DNA of 64,000 bases from JADGHX01 sp963837755 (GTDB lineage Bacteria; Pseudomonadota; Gammaproteobacteria; Steroidobacterales; Steroidobacteraceae): the NCBI GenBank assembly GCA_963837755.1, contig CAWIOP010000001.1, positions 1,488,001 through 1,552,000 of the forward strand, given 5' to 3'. Both the position numbers and the translations under genes were made by a program. Positions 46,171-54,541 of this stretch are shown here, in pieces. Every line of letters begins with the position of its first letter. The stretch's first letter is position 1. The notes beneath the pieces are model-generated. The model was given only the letters and a program-made list of their open reading frames with translations, ran no database searches and was not told where the DNA came from.

Positions 46171-46413
46171 ATGGAAGGACGAATCCTCAATCTCGAAGGC
46201 AGTGTTCTGCGCATGGCGGGCAGCGTCGGCAAGCTCGAAGCCAACGTCTCGCATATCCAGAAAGATCTCGGCGAATTCAAAACCGAGATGAAGGCCGATC
46301 TGGGCAAGATGAGCGATCGCATGGACCGCGACTTCCGCGTGCTCTTCGGCGCCCTCATCACCGTGGCGCTCGGCCTCGGCGGCTTGATGGCGAAAGGTTT
46401 CGGCTGGCTTTAG
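46171..46413 (+). CDS. Small coiled-coil protein with C-terminal membrane segment
   Basis: 80 residues from ATG 46171. A heptad-like helix (about 1-55: EGRILNLEGSVLRMAGSVGK, then HIQKDLGEFKTEMKADLGKM) leads to a transmembrane segment (LFGALITVALGLGGLMAKGF). The layout resembles XhlA-like and DUF1640-like small proteins, but I cannot assign it. An upstream in-frame extension to 46108 is less likely. Confidence 0.6.
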   Translation: MEGRILNLEGSVLRMAGSVGKLEANVSHIQKDLGEFKTEMKADLGKMSDRMDRDFRVLFGALITVALGLGGLMAKGFGWL

Positions 46414-46461
46414 TGCGGCAGCCCGTGCGGCGTCATGCCGCACGCCTGCCCACTTCGCGCC

Positions 46462-47745
46462 TCAGAGCTTGAACTCGGTCGTCAGCTTCTTTTTCACCAG
46501 CACGCCTTTGATCTTCACGTAGTCCGGCAGCCCATTCCTGTAAGGCGGGTAGTCTTCGCCGGCGATCAGCGGCTCGAGATATCGGCGGCACGCCTCAGTG
46601 ATGCCGAAGCCATCTTCGGTGACGAAGTGGCGCGGCACTTTCTTTTCCCGGTTGGCCACCTGGTCGAGCGGCACGTGGCCGATGGTCCACCTGTAGGGCT
46701 TCGAGGCCTTGCGCACGATGGCCGGCATCACCGCGTTCATGCCCTTCACCGCCAGTTCCACCGCGGCCTTGCCCACGGCGTAAGCCTGCTCCACGTCCAC
46801 CTTCGAGGCGATGTGGCGGCCGGCGCGCTGCAGATAGTCCGCCACGGCCCAGTGGAACTTGTAGCCGAGCGCCTCGCGCACCATGTTCGCCACCACCGGG
46901 CCCACGCCGCCGAGCTGCGTGTGGCCGAAGGCGTCTTTCGTGCCGGCTTCGGCGAGGAATTTTCCGTCGGGCCAGGCCGCGCCTTCGGAGACCACGATGA
47001 CGCAGTAGCCGTAGTCCGTGACGCTTTGCTTCACCTTCGCCAGGAATTTCTCCTTGTCGAAGGCGATTTCCGGAAACAGGATGATGTGCGGCGGCTCGCC
47101 CGCTTTCTTGCCCGCAAGGCCGCCCGCCGCGGCAATCCAGCCGGCATGCCGGCCCATCACTTCCAGCACGAACACCTTGGTGGACGTGCGCGCCATCGAG
47201 GCGACGTCGAGCGCGGCCTCGCGCGTGGAGACGCCAACGTACTTGGCCACGGAGCCGAAGCCCGGGCAGCAGTCCGTGTGCGGCAGGTCGTTGTCCACGG
47301 TCTTCGGCACCCCTACGCAGGTGATGGGGTAGCCCAGCTGCTCGCCGATCTGGGACACCTTGAGCGCGGTGTCCATCGAGTCGTTGCCGCCGTTGTAGAA
47401 GAAGTAGCCGATATCGTGGGCGCGGAACACTTCGATGAGCCGCTCGTATTCGGCGCGATTCGTCTCGAGCCCCTTGAGCTTGAAGCGCGCCGAGCCGAAA
47501 GCGCCGGCGGGCGTGTATTTGAGCCCCTTGATGGTTTCGCGGCTCTCGCGGCTGGTGTCGATGAGCTGCTCGGTGAGCGCCCCCACGATGCCGTCCTTGC
47601 CGGCGTAGACCTTGCCGATGTGCTTCGGATGTTTCGCCGCCGTCTCGATGACGCCGCACGCGGAGGCGTTGATGACGGCGGTGACGCCGCCGGACTGGGC
47701 ATAGAACGCGTTCTTCGGGCGGCTCCTGGTGGCGGTTTTTTTCAT
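46462..47745 (-). CDS. pfp: 6-phosphofructokinase, probably pyrophosphate-dependent
   Basis: 427 residues from ATG 47745 (MKKTATRSRPKNAFYAQSGG). PFK motifs: GGNDSMDTA, PKTVDNDLPHTD and the substrate loop VFVLEVMGRHAGWIAAAGG. In PPi enzymes the phosphate-site glycine before Asp is replaced (GGNDS/GGDDS) and PKT(I/V)DNDL has Lys, as here; ATP enzymes have GGDGS and PGTIDND. It interconverts fructose 6-phosphate and 1,6-bisphosphate reversibly. The nearby hppA supports a PPi-based economy. Confidence 0.9.
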   Translation of the reverse strand: MKKTATRSRPKNAFYAQSGGVTAVINASACGVIETAAKHPKHIGKVYAGKDGIVGALTEQLIDTSRESRETIKGLKYTPAGAFGSARFKLKGLETNRAEYERLIEVFRAHDIGYFFYNGGNDSMDTALKVSQIGEQLGYPITCVGVPKTVDNDLPHTDCCPGFGSVAKYVGVSTREAALDVASMARTSTKVFVLEVMGRHAGWIAAAGGLAGKKAGEPPHIILFPEIAFDKEKFLAKVKQSVTDYGYCVIVVSEGAAWPDGKFLAEAGTKDAFGHTQLGGVGPVVANMVREALGYKFHWAVADYLQRAGRHIASKVDVEQAYAVGKAAVELAVKGMNAVMPAIVRKASKPYRWTIGHVPLDQVANREKKVPRHFVTEDGFGITEACRRYLEPLIAGEDYPPYRNGLPDYVKIKGVLVKKKLTTEFKL

Positions 47746-47900
47746 GAGCGTCGCGGCGTGGGAATAACGGCGCCGGAGAATAACGCATGGCCACATACCG
47801 CCGCACCGGCGCGTGCCCCGCCACGGCGTTGACCTCTCGGGGTGCGGCCGGTAACGTGACGGCCGTTTTGCCAAGGCTTTGAGGGCCGGGTCTCACCATC

Positions 47901-48956
47901 ATGCGAATCATTCTTCTGGGCGCGCCGGGTTCCGGCAAAGGCACTCAGGCCCAGCGGCTGGCCGAGCGCCATGGCATCCCGCAGATCTCCACCGGCGATC
48001 TGCTGCGCGCTGCCGTCAATAACGGCACACCGCTCGGCCTGCGCGCCAAGGCGGCGATGGACTCCGGCAACCTCGTCGACGACGAGACCGTGCTGGGCAT
48101 GATCCGCGAGCGTCTCGCCGAAGCCGATGCCCAGCGCGGCTTCATTCTCGATGGCTTCCCGCGCACGCTCGTGCAGGCCGCCGCGCTCGACGACATGCTG
48201 CGCGGCATGGGCCGTCCGCTCGATTCCGTGGTGCTGCTCGAAGTGGACTACGGCGAGCTTGCGCGGCGCATCTCCGGCCGTCGCAGCTGCCAGGATTGCG
48301 GCAAGGTGTTCAACGTTTTCACGTCTGCCGCGCCCGAAGGCGAGCGCTGCCCGAAGACGAACGAGCCGCACCGCCTCTTCCAGCGCTCCGACGACAACGA
48401 AGCGGCCGTCGCCGAGCGCCTGCGCGTCTACGACGTGAAGACGAAGCCGCTCATCGAGTTCTATTCGCAGCAGGGGCTGCTGCGCTCCATCCAGGCCGAA
48501 GGCGACGTGGACGAGATCACCAGCCGCCTGAACGCGGTCCTGCACGTGCCCACGGCGCCGGCAGCCGCGCCGGCGCCCCGCCACGCGCCAGCACGGCGTC
48601 GCCGCCGCACTGCGCATCGGCCCGCGGGCCTGGCAAACACCGCGCGCGGCGCGCGTCGGCGTGCGCTGAAAAAGAAGCCGGCGAGGGCCGTGACGGCGCC
48701 CAGGAAGTCGGCGGCCGGCAAGGCCGCGGCGAAGAGGGCAGCGGCAGGCAAGGCAGTGGCCAGGAAGTCGGCGGCCCGAAAAGCGGCTGGCAGGAAAGCC
48801 GCGACGAAGCGGCCGGCGGCGAAGAAGGCGGCTGCTCGCAAGCCCGCCGCGAAAAAATCCGCAACACGGCGCGGCAAGCGCGTGAAGCGCGTCACCGCGA
48901 AGCGCGCGCCCACATCGAAGAAGCCGAAGAAGAAAGCGGGCGGCAAGCGCCGCTGA
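47901..48956 (+). CDS. adk: Adenylate kinase with histone H1-like C-terminal tail
   Basis: 351 residues; typical Adk is about 215. Residues 1-215 are a complete long-form kinase: P-loop GAPGSGKGT (7-15), FILDGFPRT, the LID (about 122-160) and RLRVYDVKTKPL. The LID has C130, C133 and C150 plus T153. From about 216 the protein becomes Ala/Pro then Lys/Ala/Arg-rich (KKAAARKPAAKKSATRRGK), like histone H1 or AlgP tails. The frame is continuous with no stop between. Adk equilibrates ATP+AMP with 2 ADP. The tail may bind DNA or polyphosphate; that is speculation. Confidence 0.93.
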   Translation: MRIILLGAPGSGKGTQAQRLAERHGIPQISTGDLLRAAVNNGTPLGLRAKAAMDSGNLVDDETVLGMIRERLAEADAQRGFILDGFPRTLVQAAALDDMLRGMGRPLDSVVLLEVDYGELARRISGRRSCQDCGKVFNVFTSAAPEGERCPKTNEPHRLFQRSDDNEAAVAERLRVYDVKTKPLIEFYSQQGLLRSIQAEGDVDEITSRLNAVLHVPTAPAAAPAPRHAPARRRRRTAHRPAGLANTARGARRRALKKKPARAVTAPRKSAAGKAAAKRAAAGKAVARKSAARKAAGRKAATKRPAAKKAAARKPAAKKSATRRGKRVKRVTAKRAPTSKKPKKKAGGKRR

Positions 48957-49031
48957 GGCAGCTCGTCGGGGCGCGAATCATGCGCCCGCCTGCGAAGGAG
49001 CGCCGCTGGCGATTGCGGCTGGAGCCGGCTC

Positions 49032-50138
49032 CTAGAGCGCGGCGAGCATCGGCTCGCCGACCACCGCGCGCCGCCAGCCCTGCAGCACCGGGATGTCGCG
49101 CCCGCCTTCGGCGAGTAGCTCGATATCGCGACGGGTAGCGAGCACTTCGGGGCTCAGCCCCAGGGCCTGGGCGATGGTCTGGTTGAGCGCGCCGAGCTTT
49201 CTCACGAGCGCGGTCTGCTCCGGACTCGGCCGGGGCCGCGAAATCAGCGGCGGGGGCGGGTTCGGCACGTCGGCGCCGGCCACCATGTCGAGCAGCTCGT
49301 CCGCGCAATTCCTCACCACGCCAGCCGGCATTTCAGCGATCTGCCTGAGCTGCTCCATGGTGCGCGGCACGCGCATCACGATCTCACGCAGCGAGATGTC
49401 GTCGAGGATCCAGCCGCGCGGCCGGTTGCGCTCGATGGCACGGCGTTCGCGCCACGCGGCGAGTGCGCGCGTGAGGCGCGTGCGCCCCGGGTCGAGCCCG
49501 CGCAGGCCCTTCAGCCGCTGCCAGGCGCTCTGCGGGTCTACGATGAAATTCTGCACGTCGCCCAGCGCAGCCAGCTCTTCCGCCAGCCACGCGAGCCTGC
49601 CGAGCTTGTCGAGCTGCTCCTCGAGGCTCGATTTGAGCGGCAGCAGGAAGCGAACGTCGTCCAGCGCGTATTCCACCTGCTCGGCCGAGAGCGGCCGACG
49701 CGACCAGTCCGTGCGGGTGTGGGATTTGGCCAGCTCCGTGCCGAGCGTCCGGCGCACGAGCTCGCCGTAGCCGATCTGCGCCGGCAGGCCGGTGAGCGCG
49801 GCGGCAATCTGGGTGTCGAACACCGGCCGCACCATGCCGGCCAGCGGAAACAGCACTTCCAGGTCCTGCCGCGACGCGTGCATCACCTTCACCGGGCGCT
49901 CCGCAGTGAGCGGTTTCACCAGCGGCGTGAGGTCTGTCTCCGCAAGAGGGTCGATGCAGGTGGCATGCTCCGCCGTAGCCGCCTGGATGAGGCAAAGCTC
50001 CGCGCGGTAAGTGCGCTCCCGCAGAAATTCCGTATCGAGGCTGATGGCTGGGGCCGACTCCAGGCGTTCGGCCCATTCGGTAAGTGCGGCGGTGGTGGTG
50101 ACGATGTGCTGCAACGAGCTCGACGATGATCTGTACAA
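49032..50138 (-). CDS. rnd: Ribonuclease D
   Basis: Up to 368 residues. DEDD exonuclease motifs: AISLDTEFLRERTY (Exo I), the ASRQDLEVLFPL region (Exo II) and VEYALDDVRFLLPL (Exo III). An HRDC domain lies around RGWILDDISLREIVMRVPR. RNase D trims tRNA 3' ends. No ATG exists near the start; TTG at 50138 or 50114 is likely, neither with a good ribosome binding site. It is divergent from the membrane-protein gene at 50185. Confidence 0.93.
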   Translation of the reverse strand: MYRSSSSSLQHIVTTTAALTEWAERLESAPAISLDTEFLRERTYRAELCLIQAATAEHATCIDPLAETDLTPLVKPLTAERPVKVMHASRQDLEVLFPLAGMVRPVFDTQIAAALTGLPAQIGYGELVRRTLGTELAKSHTRTDWSRRPLSAEQVEYALDDVRFLLPLKSSLEEQLDKLGRLAWLAEELAALGDVQNFIVDPQSAWQRLKGLRGLDPGRTRLTRALAAWRERRAIERNRPRGWILDDISLREIVMRVPRTMEQLRQIAEMPAGVVRNCADELLDMVAGADVPNPPPPLISRPRPSPEQTALVRKLGALNQTIAQALGLSPEVLATRRDIELLAEGGRDIPVLQGWRRAVVGEPMLAAL

Positions 50139-50184
50139 TCCGGCGCGCCCATTCTATGCGAGACCGCGCTCGAAGCCGAACGTC

Positions 50185-50709
50185 ATGAAGGAGCTTTTCG
50201 GGCTGTTCGCCCAGATCGCGCTGTCACGCAAGGGCCCGCAGGACCTGCCGGCGTCTTCCGTCGTGCTGGTGCTGACGGTGCTGGGCTACCTGCTCATCCG
50301 CTTCCTCGTCTCCGCGGCCATGCCGCCCACGCCCCAATGGCGCCTGCATCTGCTCATCGAAATCGGGTTCACCCTGGCGTGGTACGCGGTGCTGCTGCGA
50401 ACGGTGGGCAAGCCGGAGCGCTTCGTGCAGACCGTTACCGCCATCTTCGGGTATGAGCTGGTGCTGGCCCCGGTGTGGATCGTGGCCATCTACCTTTCCC
50501 AGCGCGTGAAGCCTGAAGACGCGTTGTACGTGCCCGTGGTGCTGCTCGCGCTGGCACTGGCCATCTGGATCATCCGCGCCGGCAGCTACGTGCTCAAAGC
50601 CGCGCTCGAGCTGCCCCTCGCCGTGTGCGTGCTGCTCACCATCCTGCAGATTTTCACCGGCGAGCTGCTCATGCGAGCGGTGTCGCCGGCCCAAGTTGTC
50701 ACCACCTGA
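50185..50709 (+). CDS. Predicted inner-membrane protein
   Basis: 174 residues from ATG 50185 with four to five hydrophobic segments (for example SVVLVLTVLGYLLIRFLVSA and VPVVLLALALAIWIIRAG). The loop composition and size resemble YIP1-related membrane proteins, but no motif is firm. It is 12 bases upstream of mpl and probably co-transcribed with it. Confidence 0.65.
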   Translation: MKELFGLFAQIALSRKGPQDLPASSVVLVLTVLGYLLIRFLVSAAMPPTPQWRLHLLIEIGFTLAWYAVLLRTVGKPERFVQTVTAIFGYELVLAPVWIVAIYLSQRVKPEDALYVPVVLLALALAIWIIRAGSYVLKAALELPLAVCVLLTILQIFTGELLMRAVSPAQVVTT

Positions 50710-50721
50710 AGTCCAATAACC

Positions 50722-52116
50722 GTGCATCTTCACATTCTCGGTATCTGCGGCACGTTCATGGGCGGCATCGCGGCCATCGCGAAGGCGGCCGGCCATCGCG
50801 TGACCGGCTCCGACCGCAACGTCTATCCCCCCATGAGTACGCAGCTGGAGTCCCTCGGCATCGAGGTCACGCAGGGCTTCGAGGCCGCGCAGCTTTCTCC
50901 CGCGCCCGATGTGGTGGTGGTGGGCAACGTCATGGTGCGCGGCCAGCCCGTCATCGAGGCGCTGCTCGAAAGCCGCATTCCCTACGTTTCCGGGCCCGAG
51001 TGGCTGGCCACGCAGGTCTTGCGCAGTCGCTGGGTACTCGCGGTGGCGGGCACGCATGGCAAGACCACTACGTCGTCGATCCTCGCGTGGATTCTCGAAG
51101 CGGCGGGCCTGAGTCCCGGCTTTCTCATCGGCGGAGTGCCGGCGAACTTCGGCACCAGCGCGCGCCTGGGCAGCGAGCCGTTCTTCGTCATCGAAGCAGA
51201 CGAGTACGACTCCGCTTTCTTCGACAAGCGAGCCAAGTTCGTTCACTACCACCCGCGCACCGCCATCCTGAACAACCTGGAGTTCGACCACGCGGACATC
51301 TACCGCGACGTCAGCGAGATCCAGCGCCAGTTTCACCATCTCGTGCGCACCATTCCCGGCACCGGCCGCATTGTCTGGAACGCGGCAGACGCGCGCCTGC
51401 GAGAGACGCTTGCCATGGGCTGCTGGACGGAGCGCGAAGGCTTTACGCGCGCGGATTCTCCGAAAGCCTCATCGGCTTTCTGGACGGCCCGGCCTGTCGA
51501 CGGTGTCGCGGACTATTCGCGCTTCGAGCTGCTGGAAGGCGGCACGTCGCGCGGCATGGTGGAGTGGTCTCAGATTGGCGCGCACAACATGGAGAACGCC
51601 GTGGCGGCCATCGGCGCGGCCCGGCACGCTGGTGTGCCGGTTGCGCAGTCCATCGAGGCTCTGAAGACCTTCGCGGGCGTTGCCCGCCGCATGCAGGTTC
51701 GCGGCGAAGTGCACGGCGTTCGTGTGTATGACGACTTCGCGCACCACCCCACTGCCATTCACACCACGCTCGACGGCCTGCGTCGCCGAGTGGGGCAGCA
51801 ACGCATCGTCGCCGTGCTGGAAGCGCGCTCCAACACCATGAAGATGGGCGTTCATCGCGACACGCTCGCGCCATCGCTCGCGCTGGCCGACGAGGTGTGG
51901 CTGTTCGCGCCGCCCGAGCTGGGGTGGGATACGGAGCCGCTCATGGCTGCGTTGGGTGCGCGCGGCCACGCCGTTGCGGAGGTGGATACGCTCGCGGCGG
52001 AGCTGGCCAAAACCTTGCAGCCCGGCGATCACGCGCTGATCATGAGCAACGGCGGGTTCGGCGGCCTGCACGGCAAGCTGCTCGCCAACCTCGAGGCCCG
52101 AAGCGGCCGCAACTGA
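50722..52116 (+). CDS. mpl: UDP-N-acetylmuramate:L-alanyl-gamma-D-glutamyl-meso-diaminopimelate ligase
   Basis: 464 residues from GTG 50722 (HLHILGICGTFMGGIAAIAK). Mur-ligase motifs: ATP loop VAGTHGKTTTSSILAWIL, FVIEADEYDSAFFDKRAKF and the C-terminal VYDDFAHHPTAI. Mpl reattaches recycled tripeptide to UDP-MurNAc in peptidoglycan recycling. The start ILGICGTFMGG distinguishes it from MurC. It lies between a membrane-protein gene and a LON-domain gene on the plus strand. Confidence 0.95.
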   Translation: MHLHILGICGTFMGGIAAIAKAAGHRVTGSDRNVYPPMSTQLESLGIEVTQGFEAAQLSPAPDVVVVGNVMVRGQPVIEALLESRIPYVSGPEWLATQVLRSRWVLAVAGTHGKTTTSSILAWILEAAGLSPGFLIGGVPANFGTSARLGSEPFFVIEADEYDSAFFDKRAKFVHYHPRTAILNNLEFDHADIYRDVSEIQRQFHHLVRTIPGTGRIVWNAADARLRETLAMGCWTEREGFTRADSPKASSAFWTARPVDGVADYSRFELLEGGTSRGMVEWSQIGAHNMENAVAAIGAARHAGVPVAQSIEALKTFAGVARRMQVRGEVHGVRVYDDFAHHPTAIHTTLDGLRRRVGQQRIVAVLEARSNTMKMGVHRDTLAPSLALADEVWLFAPPELGWDTEPLMAALGARGHAVAEVDTLAAELAKTLQPGDHALIMSNGGFGGLHGKLLANLEARSGRN

Positions 52117-52125
52117 GGCGAGCGC

Positions 52126-52761
52126 ATGACGCGTGGCGATGAGCCCGCAACCCTCGGCAGCACGCGCCCGGCGCAGGTCGGTAGCGCCGGGATTCCGCTG
52201 TTCCCGCTCAACACGGTGCTGTTTCCCGGTGGCCCACTCCCGCTGCGCATCTTCGAGCCGCGCTACGTAGACATGGTGCGCAACTGCATGCGTGACAGCG
52301 CGCCGTTCGGCGTGGTGCTCATTCGCACGGGCCTCGAGGCGGGTGCGGTGTCGAGCGCCGCGGACGTTGGCACGGCCGCGCGCATCATCGATTTCGATCA
52401 GATGCCGGATGGGCTGCTGGGCATCATGTGCAGCGGCGAGCAGAAGTTCCGGGTGGAGAGCCGTCGCGTGCAGGGCGATGGGCTCAATATCGGTACGGTG
52501 ACATGGCTGCCGCCGGAAGCGTCGATACCTCTGCCGCCGCAGTACGTGCACCTCGCGCAATTGCTGCGCGAAGTGCTTCCGCAGCTGGGGGATTTGTACC
52601 AGTCGCTACCGGCCCGGTTCGACGACGCCGGCTGGGTGAGCGCGCGGCTCGCGGAGATTCTGCCCCTCAGCCTTTCAGACAAGCAGGAGTGCCTGGAGCT
52701 CGACGATCCGCTGGCGCGCCTCGAGTGCCTGGCGCCGCTCATCCGCGTGGTTGACGACTGA
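52126..52761 (+). CDS. LON peptidase substrate-binding domain protein
   Basis: 211 residues. The LON N-domain (PUA-like) signature is IPLFPLNTVLFPGGPLPLRI followed by FEPRYVDMV. There is no AAA+ or protease domain, so it is a stand-alone LAN-type protein of unknown partner. It starts nine bases after mpl and is likely the last gene of that operon; non-coding repeats follow. Confidence 0.88.
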   Translation: MTRGDEPATLGSTRPAQVGSAGIPLFPLNTVLFPGGPLPLRIFEPRYVDMVRNCMRDSAPFGVVLIRTGLEAGAVSSAADVGTAARIIDFDQMPDGLLGIMCSGEQKFRVESRRVQGDGLNIGTVTWLPPEASIPLPPQYVHLAQLLREVLPQLGDLYQSLPARFDDAGWVSARLAEILPLSLSDKQECLELDDPLARLECLAPLIRVVDD

Positions 52762-52802
52762 CTTGCCCTCGCTTTGAGCGAGACCCGGCTCCGGCTCCCG
52801 TG

Positions 52803-52820
52803 CCGTTCATGCGGCAATCC
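52803..52820 (+). repeat. 18-bp direct repeat, left copy
   Basis: CCGTTCATGCGGCAATCC occurs here and again at 53367-53384, in the same orientation. The two copies bracket a 546 bp non-coding segment that contains palindromic repeat A. Confidence 0.75.
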
Positions 52821-53366
52821 TCAAGTCATTGCCGCCAGCAGTGCATCGGGGAATCGCACCGACGTCAGCGTCAATGCATGAACGGCCACCAGCCTCAAAG
52901 CGACGGCAGACTCCCCGAGGGGTCGTCGGGGGACGTGAAAACGCAGGGATGCTCTGCTCTCACCCGTGAGTCCTTCGCCGCCGCGGCAGAAGAGCAGCCC
53001 ACGCTCGTAGGTGACGAAGCGAACAACACAGGCAACGAACGCACCGTCCGGAATCGATGGCGCGGGTTCAGGCTGCGGGCACCAAAGCGAAGTGGCGAGT
53101 TCCAGGTTCACAGAGCCTTTCAGCGGTGGCTCGCTCGCAGAGGGCCTTGGCGGGGATGTGCAAATGCATGGACGCATTTGCACAAGGCCGCCATGGATGG
53201 CTTTTACGGCCGGTCCCCGCCAAGGCCCTCTGCGAGCGAGCCACCGCCTGCGAACGCGCTTCTCCGAAGATCCCCTTCGAGTGAGCCGCCGCGCCGCGCG
53301 CGACTCAACCCGTTGATGCCTCCCGCGAAACTTAAGTAAGTGTCATTGCGCCTGCGCAGGGCTCAA
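52821..53366. other. Non-coding segment bracketed by direct repeats
   Basis: No credible gene. Apart from palindrome A there are only short open frames whose apparent proteins follow from the repeat sequence. It separates the LON-domain gene from the CPBP gene (52762-53422 overall). Confidence 0.6.
53123..53247 (+). repeat. Extended palindromic repeat, copy A
   Basis: Two perfectly complementary 34-nt arms (53123-53156 and 53214-53247) enclose a 57-nt core. The arm tip is GCGGTGGCTCGCTCGCAGAG and the inner end GGCCTTGGCGGGGA. In the core TGTGCAAATGC (53157-53167) pairs with GCATTTGCACA (53174-53184), and GGCCG (53186-53190) with CGGCC (53207-53211). A three-stem fold is predicted. Similarity to copy B extends at least 43 bases beyond the left arm. 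Confidence 0.9.
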
Positions 53367-53384
53367 CCGTTCATGCGGCAATCC
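53367..53384 (+). repeat. 18-bp direct repeat, right copy
   Basis: Exact second copy of the 18-mer at 52803-52820. A further loose duplication, CTTAAGTAAG (near 53331) and CTTGAGTAAG (near 53391), flanks it. Confidence 0.75.
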
Positions 53385-53422
53385 ACGCGCCTTGAGTAAG
53401 CGCCACTCGCCCTGGACGTGCC

Positions 53423-54313
53423 CTAGACGGAGTTCCGGCGTCCGCTCTGGCGCGCGTAGAAGCGCTGGAGCACGAGCCCGATCACCACCGTCCACGCGAG
53501 CACGAGCCAGCCCACCACGCCGTCGAACTGGCTCACCAGAAAGCGCAGCGGGTGTGCGTCGTTCGGCTCCGAGCCCTCGCGCATGAACGTGATGACCCAC
53601 ACCCAGCCCGCATGCAGGCCCATGCACGCAGCGATGTTGCCAGTGGCCGCGCGCACCGCGGCGAGCAGCACGCCCACCGCGAAGAGGCACAGGAATGCGT
53701 CCGCGTACTTCAGCGGCTCGCCGAACATGCGCAGCGTTCCGGCGAGCAGGTCGAGGCCGCTATCCCACTGCACCTGGTCGGCCGGACTGCGCGTTCGCGC
53801 AATGAAATGCGCGGCGGAGTAGAGCAGGGAGGTCAGCAAGATCGCCACCTTCACGCCGGACTCACGCGCCACCGCCGTGAACATGGCGCCACGCAGGAAC
53901 GTCTCTTCGATCAGCGCCACCGCGACGCCGGTGAGCAGGCCATTGAGGGCGGTGCTCGCGAGCATCTCGAAGTCGGGCGTGATGCCGTTTTTCCACACGC
54001 GCAGACCCATGAAGCCGATGACGGCGACGATGGGCACCATGGTGGCAACACCGAGCGCAAGCGCCTTCAGCATTGCCGGGATGAACTCACGCCGCGGCAA
54101 CCCGTAGCCGAAGCCCTGCTTGCTGGCCACGTGCAGGTGGCGCGCGACGAACACGAGCCCGATGAACAGCACGAGCTGCCCGACACGTGTGGCGACGCGA
54201 TGGAACTCAACGTCGAAGTGAGGATGCAAAAGCACCCACGCCGGATACGCGACAGCCGCCATGATTAGAAGGCAGATGAGCACGAGGCCGAAGAACCAGG
54301 CGAATGCGCGCAT
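53423..54313 (-). CDS. CPBP-family intramembrane metalloprotease
   Basis: 296 residues with about eight transmembrane segments. ABI/CPBP motifs are EETFLRGAMF (paired Glu plus Arg), SLLYSAAHFIA (His) and GLHAGWVW (His). These are the residues needed for Rce1/CPBP-type proteolysis, so it is probably active. Bacterial members process or protect against peptides; the substrate is unknown. It is convergent with the LON-domain gene across the repeat segment. Confidence 0.85.
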   Translation of the reverse strand: MRAFAWFFGLVLICLLIMAAVAYPAWVLLHPHFDVEFHRVATRVGQLVLFIGLVFVARHLHVASKQGFGYGLPRREFIPAMLKALALGVATMVPIVAVIGFMGLRVWKNGITPDFEMLASTALNGLLTGVAVALIEETFLRGAMFTAVARESGVKVAILLTSLLYSAAHFIARTRSPADQVQWDSGLDLLAGTLRMFGEPLKYADAFLCLFAVGVLLAAVRAATGNIAACMGLHAGWVWVITFMREGSEPNDAHPLRFLVSQFDGVVGWLVLAWTVVIGLVLQRFYARQSGRRNSV

Positions 54314-54541
54314 ATCGGAAGCAACCCATTGTCGCGGGGGCGCGTACAGTAAGCGGGCGTCGTTGCCGCGCGCAAATCATCGAGCGCGCGTTCGGGAGGT
54401 GCCGCGAGCCCCGGAGCAATCCGCGGCGCATCGGGCGAATCTGCATTTCTGTACGAAACCAACAGGAATGCGCCTGCCATGGGTAGCGCGTGGTAATGAA
54501 AATCGCGGTCCGGCAATTCGCCGGTTACCGGGATGTCATCC

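Noticed and set aside
53123..53247. Reading the palindromes as ordinary intrinsic terminators
   Set aside because: They are far longer, share an internal homologous core and lack T-tracts.
52800..53339. Apparent small proteins across palindrome A, similar to apparent proteins near 59.1-59.5 kb
   Set aside because: The similarity occurs in several frames at once and follows from the DNA repeat; no ribosome binding sites or consistent start.
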